Assembly: GCF_001651805.1 (NCBI RefSeq)
Contig: NZ_CP015839.1
Location: 2,170,001 to 2,234,000 of the forward strand
Direction: 5' to 3'
Length of the DNA: 64,000 nt
Origin: Marinobacterium aestuarii
GTDB taxonomy: Bacteria; Pseudomonadota; Gammaproteobacteria; Pseudomonadales; Balneatricaceae
Part shown: positions 16,127 to 24,553 of the stretch, piece by piece
How the letters are laid out: each line of letters begins with the position of its first letter
Numbering within the stretch: the first letter of the stretch is position 1
Program-made: the position numbers and the translations under genes
Notes under the pieces: generated by a model
What the model was told of the DNA's origin: nothing
What the model saw: only the letters and a program-made list of their open reading frames with translations
Databases searched by the model: none

Positions 16127-17558
16127 GATGGCCACCCCGTCTGAAACGGGCGAAACCGCGCATGGCACCGGGAACCCGCTGCGCCCGGTTACGAAGGAAG
16201 AGAAATCCTGGGGCTGGTTCGCGATCTTCAACATCTGGGCAAACGACATCCAATCGCTGTTCGGCTATTCGCTGGTGGCGTCGCTTTTCATTTCCTATGG
16301 CGTAAGCGGCTGGACCGCGTTCGCCGCGCTCATTACCGCCGGCCTGATGGTCATGCTGCTTGTGAACCTTTCCGGCGCTGCCGGCGAGCGTTACGGCATT
16401 CCCTACCCGGTGCTCGCCCGCGCCAGTATGGGTACGACCGGGGCCAAACTACCGGCCGTTCTGCGCGCGACGGTCGCGGTCTTCTGGTACGGCGTTCAGG
16501 TATACTTCGCCTCGACGGCGCTGGCGTTACTGATCCGGTCAGTGACCGGGATCACAGCGGGGGCGGAATTCCTTGGACTCGACAGCATCGACTGGATGTC
16601 GTTCGTCATCGTCTGGGCGTTCCACATCTTGATCTTCTGGCACGGTATGGACTGGGTCGAAACCTTTCTGAACATCGCCGGCCCGTTTGTCTACGCAGTG
16701 ATGATCGGCCTGGTGATGGTCCTCTGGAGTAAATCGGAAGGTCAGCTGCTGTCCCAGGCCCAGACGATCTTTGCGAACCCAGAGGCAACCTGGGGCTCGG
16801 AATTCAAGGGCTTTATCGCCATCGTCGGTACCATGGTGGCCTACTTCGCCGCGGTCATGATCAATTTCAGCGACTTCTCGCGCTACGCCCGGGACAAGAA
16901 CGCGATGATCAAGGGGAACCTGGCGGGGCTGCCGTTCAACATGATTCTGTTTTCGGCCCTGGCATTGCTCACCACGGCCGGTGCCGCGGTCGTCTATGGC
17001 GAGGCGATCATCAACCCGACCGAGATCGTCGGCCGCACCGACAGCGTGCTTCTCGGCATCATTGCCGCCATCACTTTCTTCGCCGCCACGGTCGGGATCA
17101 ATCTGGTGGCGAACTTCGTACCTGCGGTCAACGGCATCGCCAACCTGTCACCGCACAGGATTAGCTTCCGCAGGGCCGGCATGATCACGTCGCTGTTCGC
17201 GCTGGTCATCGGCGGATTCTGGACGAGCTTCATCAGCCAGTTCGGCATCAGCGGCTTCGTCAATACCCTCGGCGCGACGCTGGCCCCACTCTACGGCATC
17301 ATGATCGTCGACTACTACATCCTGCGGAAACAGGTGCTGAAGCGCGACGACCTCTACGACCTGAAAGGCGGCACCTATCACTTCGGCAACGGCTGGAACA
17401 ACGATGCACTCGTCGCCTTTTGCATTGGGGCCCTGTTCTCGGTCGCCACGGTCTGGGTTCCGTTTCTGGGCCAGCTCACCGGTTATGCCTGGATCATCGG
17501 CGCGATATTGGGCGGGGTCACCTACTACGTCCGTTGCAAAAAATCGCACCTTGTCTAG
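16107..17558 (+). CDS. NCS1-family permease (PucI/allantoin-uracil type)
   Basis: About 483 residues from the second of two duplicated start codons (ATG 16107, AAAGGAG upstream; ATG 16068 is the in-frame alternative). Conserved NCS1 blocks include WGWFAIFNIWANDIQS, YGIPYPVLARASMGT, WYGVQVYFAS, FSDFSRYARD and LYGIMIVDYYILR, with about twelve membrane helices. These motifs fit the allantoin, uracil or hydantoin branch better than the cytosine branch. It is flanked by a broken paralogue and a transposase fragment and has no enzyme partner in the same direction, so acquisition or rearrangement is likely. Substrate unassigned. Confidence 0.87.
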   Translation: MQPDNNMMATPSETGETAHGTGNPLRPVTKEEKSWGWFAIFNIWANDIQSLFGYSLVASLFISYGVSGWTAFAALITAGLMVMLLVNLSGAAGERYGIPYPVLARASMGTTGAKLPAVLRATVAVFWYGVQVYFASTALALLIRSVTGITAGAEFLGLDSIDWMSFVIVWAFHILIFWHGMDWVETFLNIAGPFVYAVMIGLVMVLWSKSEGQLLSQAQTIFANPEATWGSEFKGFIAIVGTMVAYFAAVMINFSDFSRYARDKNAMIKGNLAGLPFNMILFSALALLTTAGAAVVYGEAIINPTEIVGRTDSVLLGIIAAITFFAATVGINLVANFVPAVNGIANLSPHRISFRRAGMITSLFALVIGGFWTSFISQFGISGFVNTLGATLAPLYGIMIVDYYILRKQVLKRDDLYDLKGGTYHFGNGWNNDALVAFCIGALFSVATVWVPFLGQLTGYAWIIGAILGGVTYYVRCKKSHLV

Positions 17559-17603
17559 CAGGCTGTTGATTTTCTCCCCCGTCGAATGGGGCTTTGGTAG
17601 ACT

Positions 17604-17890
17604 GCCGGCGGCGAACGGCAACTGGTCGAGCAGATCAGCTATAACCTGCTGTACCGCTGGTTTGTCGGGCTGACCATTGATGTGACCCGGTGTGGCATCA
17701 CTCGAGCTTCAGCACCAATCGGGATCGGCTGTTGGAGCATGATGTGGTGACGCACCTATTCGACGAAGTGGTCAACCTAGCGCGGGAGCGCAAGCTGCTC
17801 TCCGACGAGCATTTCAGTGTCGATGGCACGCTCATTCAGGCCTGGGCGTCGCAGAAAAGGGATTCCGGGGCCAGTATACCTATTTCCTAG
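17604..17890 (+). pseudogene. Frameshifted, truncated IS5/IS1182-like transposase fragment
   Basis: One frame gives RQLVEQISYNLLYRWFVGL. After about 17675 the similarity continues in another frame (HHSSFSTNRDRLLEHD, LLSDEHFSVDGTLIQAWAS). Both parts match the DUF772 N-terminal region of IS5-superfamily transposases. Two extra bases (TG) in GATGTGACCCG explain the shift. The rest of the transposase, including the catalytic core, and any terminal inverted repeats are missing, so the element is dead. Confidence 0.85.
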
Positions 17891-17936
17891 CTCACCAATG
17901 TCCGTATTGGGCACAAAGCGGAAGCTACACTGAAAC

Positions 17937-17970
17937 AAAAAAGGGCCGATGAGTTACCTCATCGGCCCTT
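17937..17970 (-). terminator. Terminator of the leftward GMC oxidoreductase gene
   Basis: A perfect 13-bp stem (AAGGGCCGATGAG with its complement) around a four-base loop, with a run of six A on the + strand that becomes the thymine run of the leftward transcript. Confidence 0.88.
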
Positions 17971-18030
<60 letters not shown>

Positions 18031-18074
18031 TCACCTTTCACTTTCCCCTTTCCCCTTTCCCTTTCACCTATCGT

Positions 18075-19754
18075 TCAAACCTTGCGCACCGGTGCATGGG
18101 GCCGCTGCTGGGTTTCCCAGCCGGGGACCAGGCCGACGTCGACGTCGGCGGGTGCCAGGGTCTGGCGGCCACGCACCAGGTCCGAGGCGCGTTCGGCCAG
18201 CATGATGGTGGGGGCGTTGAGGTTGCCGTTGGTCTCGGTGGGGAAGACCGAGGAGTCGATCACCCGCAGGCCCGCGATGCCGTGCAGGCGCAGTTCGGAG
18301 TCCACCACTGCCAGCGGGTCTTCGCCCATCTTGCAGGTGCCGCAGGGGTGGTAGGTGCTCTCCAGATTGTCCCGCACGAAGGCATCGATTTCCTCATCGG
18401 TCTGCACATTGGGGCCGGGGGCGATTTCGCCGTCGTTGTAGGCGTCCATTGCCGGCTGGCCGATGATTTCCCGGGTCAGGCGTACGCATTTGCGAAAGCC
18501 CGCGCGGTCCTCTTCGTGTTCCAGGTAGTTGAACTGGATCGCCGGGTGTACCTGCGGGTCCGGTGAAACGGCACGTACGTGGCCGCGGCTTTTGGGCTTG
18601 TTGGGCCCGGTCAGTACCATAAAACCATGGCCCTTGATGGGGGCCTTGCCGTCGTAGCGCATGGCTGCCGGCAGGAAATGGAACTGGATGTCCGGCCATT
18701 TCAGGCCGGGCTCTGAGCGGATAAAGCCGCAGGATTCGAAATGGTTGCTGGCGCCCAGGCCATCCTTGCACAGCAGCCAGCGGGCACCGATCAGCGCCTT
18801 GCTCAGCAGGCCCATCTTACTGTTCAGCGTGATCGGCTCTTTGCATTTGTACTGGATATAGACCTCGGCGTGGTCCTGCAGGTTTTCGCCCACGCCTGGC
18901 AGGTCGTGCAGCACCTCTATGCCGGCCTCGCGCAGCACGGCTTTGGGGCCTATGCCGGAGAGCTGCAGCAGGTGGGGCGAGCCGATGGGGCCGGCAGACA
19001 GCAGCACTTCGCGGTTGCAGCACACGGTCTGGGTGCTGCCTGCGCGGGAGTATTCGACGCCGACCGCCTTTTTGCCATCCAGCAGAATACGGCGGGTCAT
19101 GGCATGGGTGACCACGGTCAGGTTGGGCCTGTCCATGGCGGGGCGCAGATAGGCATTGGCGGTGGACCAGCGCACGCCTTTCTTCACGGTCATGTGCATG
19201 GGGCCGAAGCCTTCCTGCATCTGGCCGTTGCAGTCGCGGGTCTTGATATAGCCGGCCTCTTCGCCGGCATCGACGAAAGCGCCGTACAGCGGGTTGGCCA
19301 TGTTGTTGCCGTTGTTGGTGTGCAGCGGGCCGCTGTCACCACGGTACTCATCGCCACCCTGTTGCTGCGTCTCGGCTTTTCTGAAGTAGGGCAGGCAGTT
19401 CTGGTAGCCCCAGCCCTTGGCGCCAAGACTCTCCCATTCATCAAAATCACAGGCATGGCCGCGAATGTAGACCAGGCCGTTGATGGATGAGGAGCCGCCC
19501 AGCACCTTGCCACGGGGGCAGTGCACACGGCGGCCGTTCAGATGGGGCTCGGGCACGGTCTCGTAACGCCAGTTGTACTTCTTGGTGTTCATGGGCATCG
19601 AGAAGGCGGTTGGCATCTGGATAATGACACTCTTGTCGCTGCCACCGGATTCCAGCAGCAGCACCGAGGTGGCGGGATCTTCCGAAATCCGGTTAGCCAG
19701 CACACAACCGGCGGAACCGGCACCGATGATGATGTAGTCATACCGATCAGCCAT
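18075..19754 (-). CDS. betA: Choline-dehydrogenase-like GMC oxidoreductase (BetA type)
   Basis: 559 residues, a usual BetA length. The N-terminal FAD-binding Rossmann motif is [19 protein letters not shown]; the GMC signatures are [19 protein letters not shown] and the [16 protein letters not shown] block. The C-terminal catalytic His and Asn are seen in [12 protein letters not shown] and [10 protein letters not shown]. This fits choline dehydrogenase (choline to betaine aldehyde) at the inner membrane. The gene is divergent from an aldehyde dehydrogenase, the usual bet partnership, but no betI or betT is present and the next gene is a ureohydrolase, so another amino-alcohol may be the real substrate. 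Confidence 0.8.
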   Translation of the reverse strand: MADRYDYIIIGAGSAGCVLANRISEDPATSVLLLESGGSDKSVIIQMPTAFSMPMNTKKYNWRYETVPEPHLNGRRVHCPRGKVLGGSSSINGLVYIRGHACDFDEWESLGAKGWGYQNCLPYFRKAETQQQGGDEYRGDSGPLHTNNGNNMANPLYGAFVDAGEEAGYIKTRDCNGQMQEGFGPMHMTVKKGVRWSTANAYLRPAMDRPNLTVVTHAMTRRILLDGKKAVGVEYSRAGSTQTVCCNREVLLSAGPIGSPHLLQLSGIGPKAVLREAGIEVLHDLPGVGENLQDHAEVYIQYKCKEPITLNSKMGLLSKALIGARWLLCKDGLGASNHFESCGFIRSEPGLKWPDIQFHFLPAAMRYDGKAPIKGHGFMVLTGPNKPKSRGHVRAVSPDPQVHPAIQFNYLEHEEDRAGFRKCVRLTREIIGQPAMDAYNDGEIAPGPNVQTDEEIDAFVRDNLESTYHPCGTCKMGEDPLAVVDSELRLHGIAGLRVIDSSVFPTETNGNLNAPTIMLAERASDLVRGRQTLAPADVDVGLVPGWETQQRPHAPVRKV

Positions 19755-19863
19755 GCTTGATACCTCTTTATTATGCTTATTTGAATCAGGGCCTCGTGCC
19801 CCGGCTCCTGTAGACCCTGGTGCGCTGGCCTGTTTAGAGTTCCTATTCTTGATGAAGCGGTTT

Positions 19864-20005
19864 AATTGATAAATATCGTTGTATCAATTGATAGATTAAT
19901 AAAAATAAATGTATCTGTTCTCGGTGTTGTCCAGCCTTTTAGTTGTCGTCATCGCTGTCTGTTTTCATAACTCTCAGTCAATCTATGTATTGATAGATCG
20001 ATATT
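19864..20005. promoter_or_regulatory. Divergent control region with repeated TTGATA/TATCAA words
   Basis: In the 332-bp AT-rich gap between the GMC and aldehyde dehydrogenase genes, AATTGATA (19864-19871) and TATCAATT (19882-19889) form an inverted repeat. TATCAATTGATA (19882-19893) is itself a perfect palindrome, and TATTGATAGATCGATATTT recurs at about 19988-20006. This looks like a cluster of operator half-sites shared by both genes. The binding protein is not identified and no regulator gene is adjacent. Confidence 0.5.
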
Positions 20006-20086
20006 TTTAAATGTTTATGCCTTTCCGATACTGGTTGCCACAGGGTGAAAGCCCGACCAATAACAAGCACAACGAAAGAGGCGACG

Positions 20087-21598
20087 ATGGACACTACCGT
20101 AAAGGCGTATCTCGACAACTATCAGGTTTCCCAGGCAACGCGGGACTTTCTCGCCAAAACCCAGCGCATGTTTATCGGCGGCAACTGGGTTGGCGCCAGC
20201 GACGGCGCCGTCAGTGAGGTGATAGAGGCCTCCACCGGCGGCGTGCTGACACAGATACCCGAAGGCACGGCCCTGGATCTGGATCGCGCCGTTGCCGCAG
20301 CCCGGCATCAGTTTGATCAGGGCGAGTGGAGCCAGCTCAAACCCCTGGAGCGCGAGCGACTGCTGCACAAACTGGCGGACCTGCTGGAAGCCCATGCCCA
20401 GGAACTGGCCGAAATCGAGTCCATTGATATGGGCAAGTCGGTGGTACAGGCGCTGGAGGTGGATATCCAGGGCACCATCGACACTTTCCGTTACTTCGCC
20501 GGCTGGGCCTCGAAGATTTATGGTCGCAGCGTTGAGCCGGCGTCCCTGCCCGGCAGCTACGTGACCTATACCCGCAAGGAGCCGGTGGGCGTGGTGGCCT
20601 CGATTATTCCGTGGAACTTCCCGCTGCAGACCATGGCCTGGAAGCTGGGCGCGGCGCTGGCGGTGGGTTGCACTGTGGTGGTCAAACCCGCGGAGCTGAC
20701 TTCCCTGAGCACGCTGCGCTTTGCCGAACTGGTGCAGCAGGCCGGTATTCCGGACGGTGTAGTAAATATCGTGACCGGCCGGGGTTCGGTGGTGGGTGCG
20801 GCCATGTCCAGCCACCCTGGTATCGACAAGATTACCTTCACCGGTTCTACCCCCGTGGGGCGCACCGTGGGCGAGGCTGCGCTGGCCGATATGAAGCGCA
20901 TGACGCTGGAGCTCGGCGGCAAGTCGGCGGTGCTGGTGTTCGAGGATGCGGATATCAAGGCGGCGGCCGAAGCGGTGGCCCAGGGCATCTTTTTCAACTC
21001 CGGCCAGGTGTGTGATGCCGGCTCCAGGCTCTATGTGCATGCGTCGATCTACGAGCCCTTCCTGGAGGCCCTGACCGAGTATGTCAGTGGCCTGAAGATG
21101 GCGCCCGGGCTCGATCCCGACTGCTTTATCAGCCCGCTGGTGTCCGCCAAGCAGCAGGACAGCGTGCTCAGCTATATCGAGGCCGGCAAGCAGGAAGGTG
21201 CACGGCTGGTGTTCGGCGGTGAGGCCCATGGCGGGTCTGGCTATTTCGTGCCGCCGACCCTCTTTGCCGATTGTCGCAATGACATGAAGATCGTGCGGGA
21301 GGAGATCTTTGGCCCTGTGCTGGTGAGCCAGTCCTTCAGCGACGAAGACGAGGTCGTGGCGCTGGCCAATGACTCCATCTACGGCCTGGCGGCGGCCATC
21401 TATTCCAATGATCTTACCCGCGTGCACCGGGTGATACCGCAGCTCAAGGCGGGGTCTGTCTACGTCAACGGTCACAGCACCATTGATCCGGCCATGCCCT
21501 TTGGCGGCTACAAGCAGTCGGGCTTTGGCCGCGACCTTGGGCCTGAGCAGCTCGAAAGCCTGCTGGAAACCAAATCCGTGTGGATCACGCTGAGCTGA
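20087..21598 (+). CDS. NAD(P)-dependent aldehyde dehydrogenase
   Basis: 503 residues from ATG 20087 with GAGG upstream. Hallmarks: Rossmann/PWNFP motif (IIPWNFPLQTMAWKLG), TGSTPVGR, catalytic glutamate in LELGGKS and catalytic cysteine 309 in NSGQVCDAGSR, then EEIFGPVL and the GGYKQSGFGRDLG tail. It converts an aldehyde to the acid. The sequence looks nearer to phenylacetaldehyde/guanidinobutyraldehyde-type enzymes than to a textbook BetB. Divergent from the GMC oxidase and 115 bp upstream of the agmatinase-like gene, it likely oxidises the aldehyde made by the former. Confidence 0.87.
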   Translation: MDTTVKAYLDNYQVSQATRDFLAKTQRMFIGGNWVGASDGAVSEVIEASTGGVLTQIPEGTALDLDRAVAAARHQFDQGEWSQLKPLERERLLHKLADLLEAHAQELAEIESIDMGKSVVQALEVDIQGTIDTFRYFAGWASKIYGRSVEPASLPGSYVTYTRKEPVGVVASIIPWNFPLQTMAWKLGAALAVGCTVVVKPAELTSLSTLRFAELVQQAGIPDGVVNIVTGRGSVVGAAMSSHPGIDKITFTGSTPVGRTVGEAALADMKRMTLELGGKSAVLVFEDADIKAAAEAVAQGIFFNSGQVCDAGSRLYVHASIYEPFLEALTEYVSGLKMAPGLDPDCFISPLVSAKQQDSVLSYIEAGKQEGARLVFGGEAHGGSGYFVPPTLFADCRNDMKIVREEIFGPVLVSQSFSDEDEVVALANDSIYGLAAAIYSNDLTRVHRVIPQLKAGSVYVNGHSTIDPAMPFGGYKQSGFGRDLGPEQLESLLETKSVWITLS

Positions 21599-21713
21599 GG
21601 CATTGCGTCCAGCGATTTGTCCGCTTTCTCGCTGTTCGCGAACAGGCGCTGAATTTTCTAGATAAATGACCGGGCCGGGCGCAAAAAGCCCGCCTGGGTC
21701 GAGGAGAACAATA

Positions 21714-22673
21714 ATGAGTGAAAATGCTTACGAAAAAGGCCGGCTGAATCTGCCCTTTGTTGGTTTCTGCACCTTTGGCAAGAATCGCACCTGCGAAGAC
21801 TGGGACAACATCAAGGCGGATGTGGCCTTTATGGGCGCGCCCTTTGATTGCGGTACCCAGTGGCGCTCAGGTGCACGCATGGGGCCGCGTTCCATCCGTG
21901 AAGCCTCGACGCTGTTTTCCTTTGGCCACGGCGGCGCCTATTCCTACGAAGACGATGTGATGTACCTGGAAGGGGTGGATATTGTCGATATTGGTGATGC
22001 CGACATGGTGCACACCAACACCGAGAAGAGCCATGCCAATATCGAATATGGCGTGCGCAAAATGCTGGATGCCGGTGTCTTGCCGGTAGTTGTCGGCGGT
22101 GACCATTCGGTGAATGCGCCCTGCATCCGCGCTTTCGAGGGCCGCGGGCCCCTTCATATCATTCAAATCGATGCGCATCTGGATTTTGTCGACGAGCGCC
22201 ACGGTGTGCGCTTTGGCCACGGCAATCCGATTAGACGCGCCTCGGAGCAGGACTTTGTGACCGGCATGACCCAGCTGGGGATCCGCAACGTATCCTCGTC
22301 CAACCGGGCCGATCACAAGGCGGCCGAGGCGGTGGGCTCCACCATACTGTCGGTGCGTGATGTGCGCCGTCTGGGGGCAGAAGGGGTGCTGGCGCTGATT
22401 CCCAAGGGCGTGAATTACTACATCACCATCGATATTGACGGTTTCGACCCGTCAATTGCGCCGGGCACAGGTACGCCCAGCCACGGTGGCTTTCAGTATT
22501 ACGAGGTGATGGAAATTCTGCAGGGCGTGGCGCTCAGCGGTGACGTGGTGGGCATTGATCTGTGCGAAGTGGCGCCGGACTATGACCAGACCGGCTCGAC
22601 CAGCATTCTGGCCGCCCAGGTATTGATGAACCTGATCGGCTATGTCTTCCATGGCCGGGCGTTGCGCAAATAG
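21714..22673 (+). CDS. Agmatinase / guanidinobutyrase-family ureohydrolase
   Basis: 319 residues from ATG 21714 with GAGGAG eight bases upstream. The binuclear manganese ligands are all present: GGDHS (D130, H131), DAHLD (D153, H155, D157) and TIDIDGFDPS (D240, D242). These enzymes remove urea from guanidino compounds such as agmatine or 4-guanidinobutyrate. The gene follows the aldehyde dehydrogenase in the same direction, and that pair (aldehyde oxidation, then urea release) is the logic of guanidinobutyrate catabolism (KauB/GbuA). The exact substrate is inferred. Confidence 0.85.
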   Translation: MSENAYEKGRLNLPFVGFCTFGKNRTCEDWDNIKADVAFMGAPFDCGTQWRSGARMGPRSIREASTLFSFGHGGAYSYEDDVMYLEGVDIVDIGDADMVHTNTEKSHANIEYGVRKMLDAGVLPVVVGGDHSVNAPCIRAFEGRGPLHIIQIDAHLDFVDERHGVRFGHGNPIRRASEQDFVTGMTQLGIRNVSSSNRADHKAAEAVGSTILSVRDVRRLGAEGVLALIPKGVNYYITIDIDGFDPSIAPGTGTPSHGGFQYYEVMEILQGVALSGDVVGIDLCEVAPDYDQTGSTSILAAQVLMNLIGYVFHGRALRK

Positions 22674-22697
22674 CCCATCTGGGCGTTACCCAAAGGT

Positions 22698-22730
22698 AAA
22701 ACGCGCAGGCCCCGGGCCTGCGCGTTTTTT
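22698..22730 (+). terminator. Terminator of the aldehyde dehydrogenase/ureohydrolase unit
   Basis: A perfect stem of 13 pairs (AAAACGCGCAGGC with its complement) around five bases, running into six thymines, 25 bp after the ureohydrolase stop. Confidence 0.92.
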
Positions 22731-22769
22731 GTCGTGCGTGTTTTGTTTGGGTGCTGTGACAGGGCTTTG

Positions 22770-23105
22770 CTAGCGGCGGCTAAAGGCCATGAATTCGCGT
22801 TCCACTATAGACTCCAGCGCCTGGCTGCGGGTAGTGCGTACAAGATACACCAGGGTGTCGGCGCGGGTGGGTTCCAGGCGGTAGAAGCCGCCCTGGGATG
22901 AGAGCTCCGGGCAGGCTCCCAGTACGCGGTAGCTGCCCATGGGGGTCAGCGCCAGGGTGCGATTGCCGCCGTAGGCGAAACCGATGAGCGGGTGTTGAGA
23001 AGTGTGGCCGATCTCATTGGCCTCGTTGTCCCAGGTGTATTCAATAACCCAGAATTCAATACTGGGGTTACAGACAACGGCATAGCTGGAATCAATTCCG
23101 CTCAT
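22770..23105 (-). CDS. Unrecognised small protein
   Basis: About 111 residues. I prefer the ATG at 23103-23105, with GAGGTG upstream, over the GTG at 23117. The product has several aromatic beta-strand-like segments (EFWVIEYTWDNEA, HPLIGFAYGG, MGSYRVLG, FYRLEPTRADTLVYLV) and no membrane span or signal peptide. It matches no family I know. It stands alone, leftward, between the ureohydrolase terminator and the fds operon. Codon use is like that of its neighbours, which favours a real gene. Confidence 0.6.
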   Translation of the reverse strand: MSGIDSSYAVVCNPSIEFWVIEYTWDNEANEIGHTSQHPLIGFAYGGNRTLALTPMGSYRVLGACPELSSQGGFYRLEPTRADTLVYLVRTTRSQALESIVEREFMAFSRR

Positions 23106-23393
23106 GTATGGAATCACCTCAAACGTTCCCTATATTCAGCCCCGCACCAGTGATCTGGACGACAGCGAGAAGGTGAAAGCTCCGCAATCGTGCAGTGATC
23201 AGACTGGCAATAGTCCGGGCACCTGATTGCGAAAAGCATAACGCAGAATCGTAATCGGTGCTGTGGTAGGCGTGGCCGATAGAGGGAATTGGTTGAATCA
23301 TCCTGATTCTAGAGTCCTGCGATCCTGCAGTGAGCGGCTATTATCGTCAAAATTAACAGAAAATACAGGGCTTTTTCCGATCTTTCCCCGTCG

Positions 23394-23642
23394 TTAGTCG
23401 CAGAGATTCGCGGGTTCCGGGCGCAGGCTGGCCTGCATCTGGGTGATGGCGGTCTGGGCCAGCGGGGTCAGGTTGCTGCCGTCTTGCTGCAGGTAGGCGA
23501 TGATCTGCTGCTTCATGCTGCGCGCCCAGAATTTCTTCAGGTGGGCCGCCACGCGTATGGCCGCCTCTTCCTGGGTGCCGTAGTGGCTGTTGTTGTCGGC
23601 GATCTGATTCGCCATGTGGATCAGGGTATCGAGCTGGTTCAT
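23394..23642 (-). CDS. fdsD: NAD-dependent formate dehydrogenase subunit delta (FdsD)
   Basis: 82 residues opening with MNQLDTLIHMANQIADNN and containing AAIRVAAHLKKFWARSMK, the signature of FdsD. This small subunit is encoded last in fds operons and is needed for assembly or stability of the soluble complex. It follows fdhD by 11 bp. No thymine-run hairpin follows it. Confidence 0.92.
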   Translation of the reverse strand: MNQLDTLIHMANQIADNNSHYGTQEEAAIRVAAHLKKFWARSMKQQIIAYLQQDGSNLTPLAQTAITQMQASLRPEPANLCD

Positions 23643-23653
23643 GGACTCTGTCC

Positions 23654-24553
23654 TTAACCCGCCGCGCGGGCGGTGTTGACCGAATGAGGGTTGTTATCCT
23701 GTTGGCCTGGGTTACCAGGATGATAAATCACGTGTCGCCCGGGCCTGGCGAAACCTACCAGCATCAGGCCGCCCAGGCGTGCCTGTTCAATGGCCAGCGC
23801 GGTGGGGGCGGATACCGCCACCAGGGCGCCAATGCCGGCGCTGCAGGTTTTTTGCACCATCTCGTAGCTGGCCCGGCTGGAAACCAGCGCAAAACCGCCG
23901 TCGCGGGGCAGTTCTGCCCGCACCAGGGCGCCAATCAGCTTGTCGAGGGCGTTGTGCCGCCCGACATCTTCCCGCGCCAGCAGGATGTCGCCGTCGCCGT
24001 TGCACCAGGCCGCGCCGTGGCTGGCACCGGTCAGCCCCTGCAGCGGCTGATGCTGCTGCAGGGCGCCAAGGGCGCGCTGAATGGCCTGATCCGACAGTGG
24101 CGGCGCCTGCACCTGGGGTACGGGCCTAATCGCCTGTTCGAGGGATTCGGTGCCGCAGAGGCCACAGCCGGTGCGTCCGGTGAGGTTACGCCGCTGCTGT
24201 TTCAGCTGCGCCAGGCGCTGGGCGCTGATCTGCATCTGCACGCTGATACCGCGCTCTTCCTGCACCACCTCGACGTCGTACAGCTCAGCGGGGTGCTGCA
24301 GAATAGCTTCGGTGAGGCTAAAGCCCAGGGCGAAGTCCTCCAGATCCATGGGGCTGGTCATCATCACGGCATGGGAAATGCCGTTGAAGACCAGCGCCAC
24401 CGGCACTTCCTCTGCGATGCAGTCCGTGGCCTGCTGCGCGGCTCTTTCGGCCGCGCTGCTGCCCACAGAGTCCGGCCGCTGAGGCGTACGAATGTCCACG
24501 GTTGCTGCAACGCTGCCGGGGATCTCGCAGCTGCCGCGGGCGTTGCTGCCCAT
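23654..24553 (-). CDS. fdhD: Formate dehydrogenase accessory sulfurtransferase FdhD (FdsC)
   Basis: 299 residues with the FdhD pattern: VALVFNGISHAVMMTSPMD, DFALGFSLTEAIL, and RTGCGLCG with cysteines 130 and 133 that carry the transferred sulphur. Further blocks are TGASHGAAWC, EDVGRHNALDKLIG, and a C-terminal ASYEMVQK/APTALAIEQA segment. FdhD moves sulphur from a desulphurase to the molybdenum cofactor before insertion into FdsA. Its start codon overlaps the fdsA stop by one base (TGATG), so translation is coupled. Confidence 0.93.
   Translation of the reverse strand: MGSNARGSCEIPGSVAATVDIRTPQRPDSVGSSAAERAAQQATDCIAEEVPVALVFNGISHAVMMTSPMDLEDFALGFSLTEAILQHPAELYDVEVVQEERGISVQMQISAQRLAQLKQQRRNLTGRTGCGLCGTESLEQAIRPVPQVQAPPLSDQAIQRALGALQQHQPLQGLTGASHGAAWCNGDGDILLAREDVGRHNALDKLIGALVRAELPRDGGFALVSSRASYEMVQKTCSAGIGALVAVSAPTALAIEQARLGGLMLVGFARPGRHVIYHPGNPGQQDNNPHSVNTARAAG

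Noticed and set aside
17894-17909. CCAAT...ATTGG inverted repeat after the transposase fragment as an insertion-sequence end
   Set aside because: Only five-base arms, no matching copy on the left side and no target duplication visible.
20015-21475. Long leftward open frame opposite the aldehyde dehydrogenase gene
   Set aside because: No domain, histidine/glycine/arginine-rich composition; the sense frame has all aldehyde dehydrogenase hallmarks.
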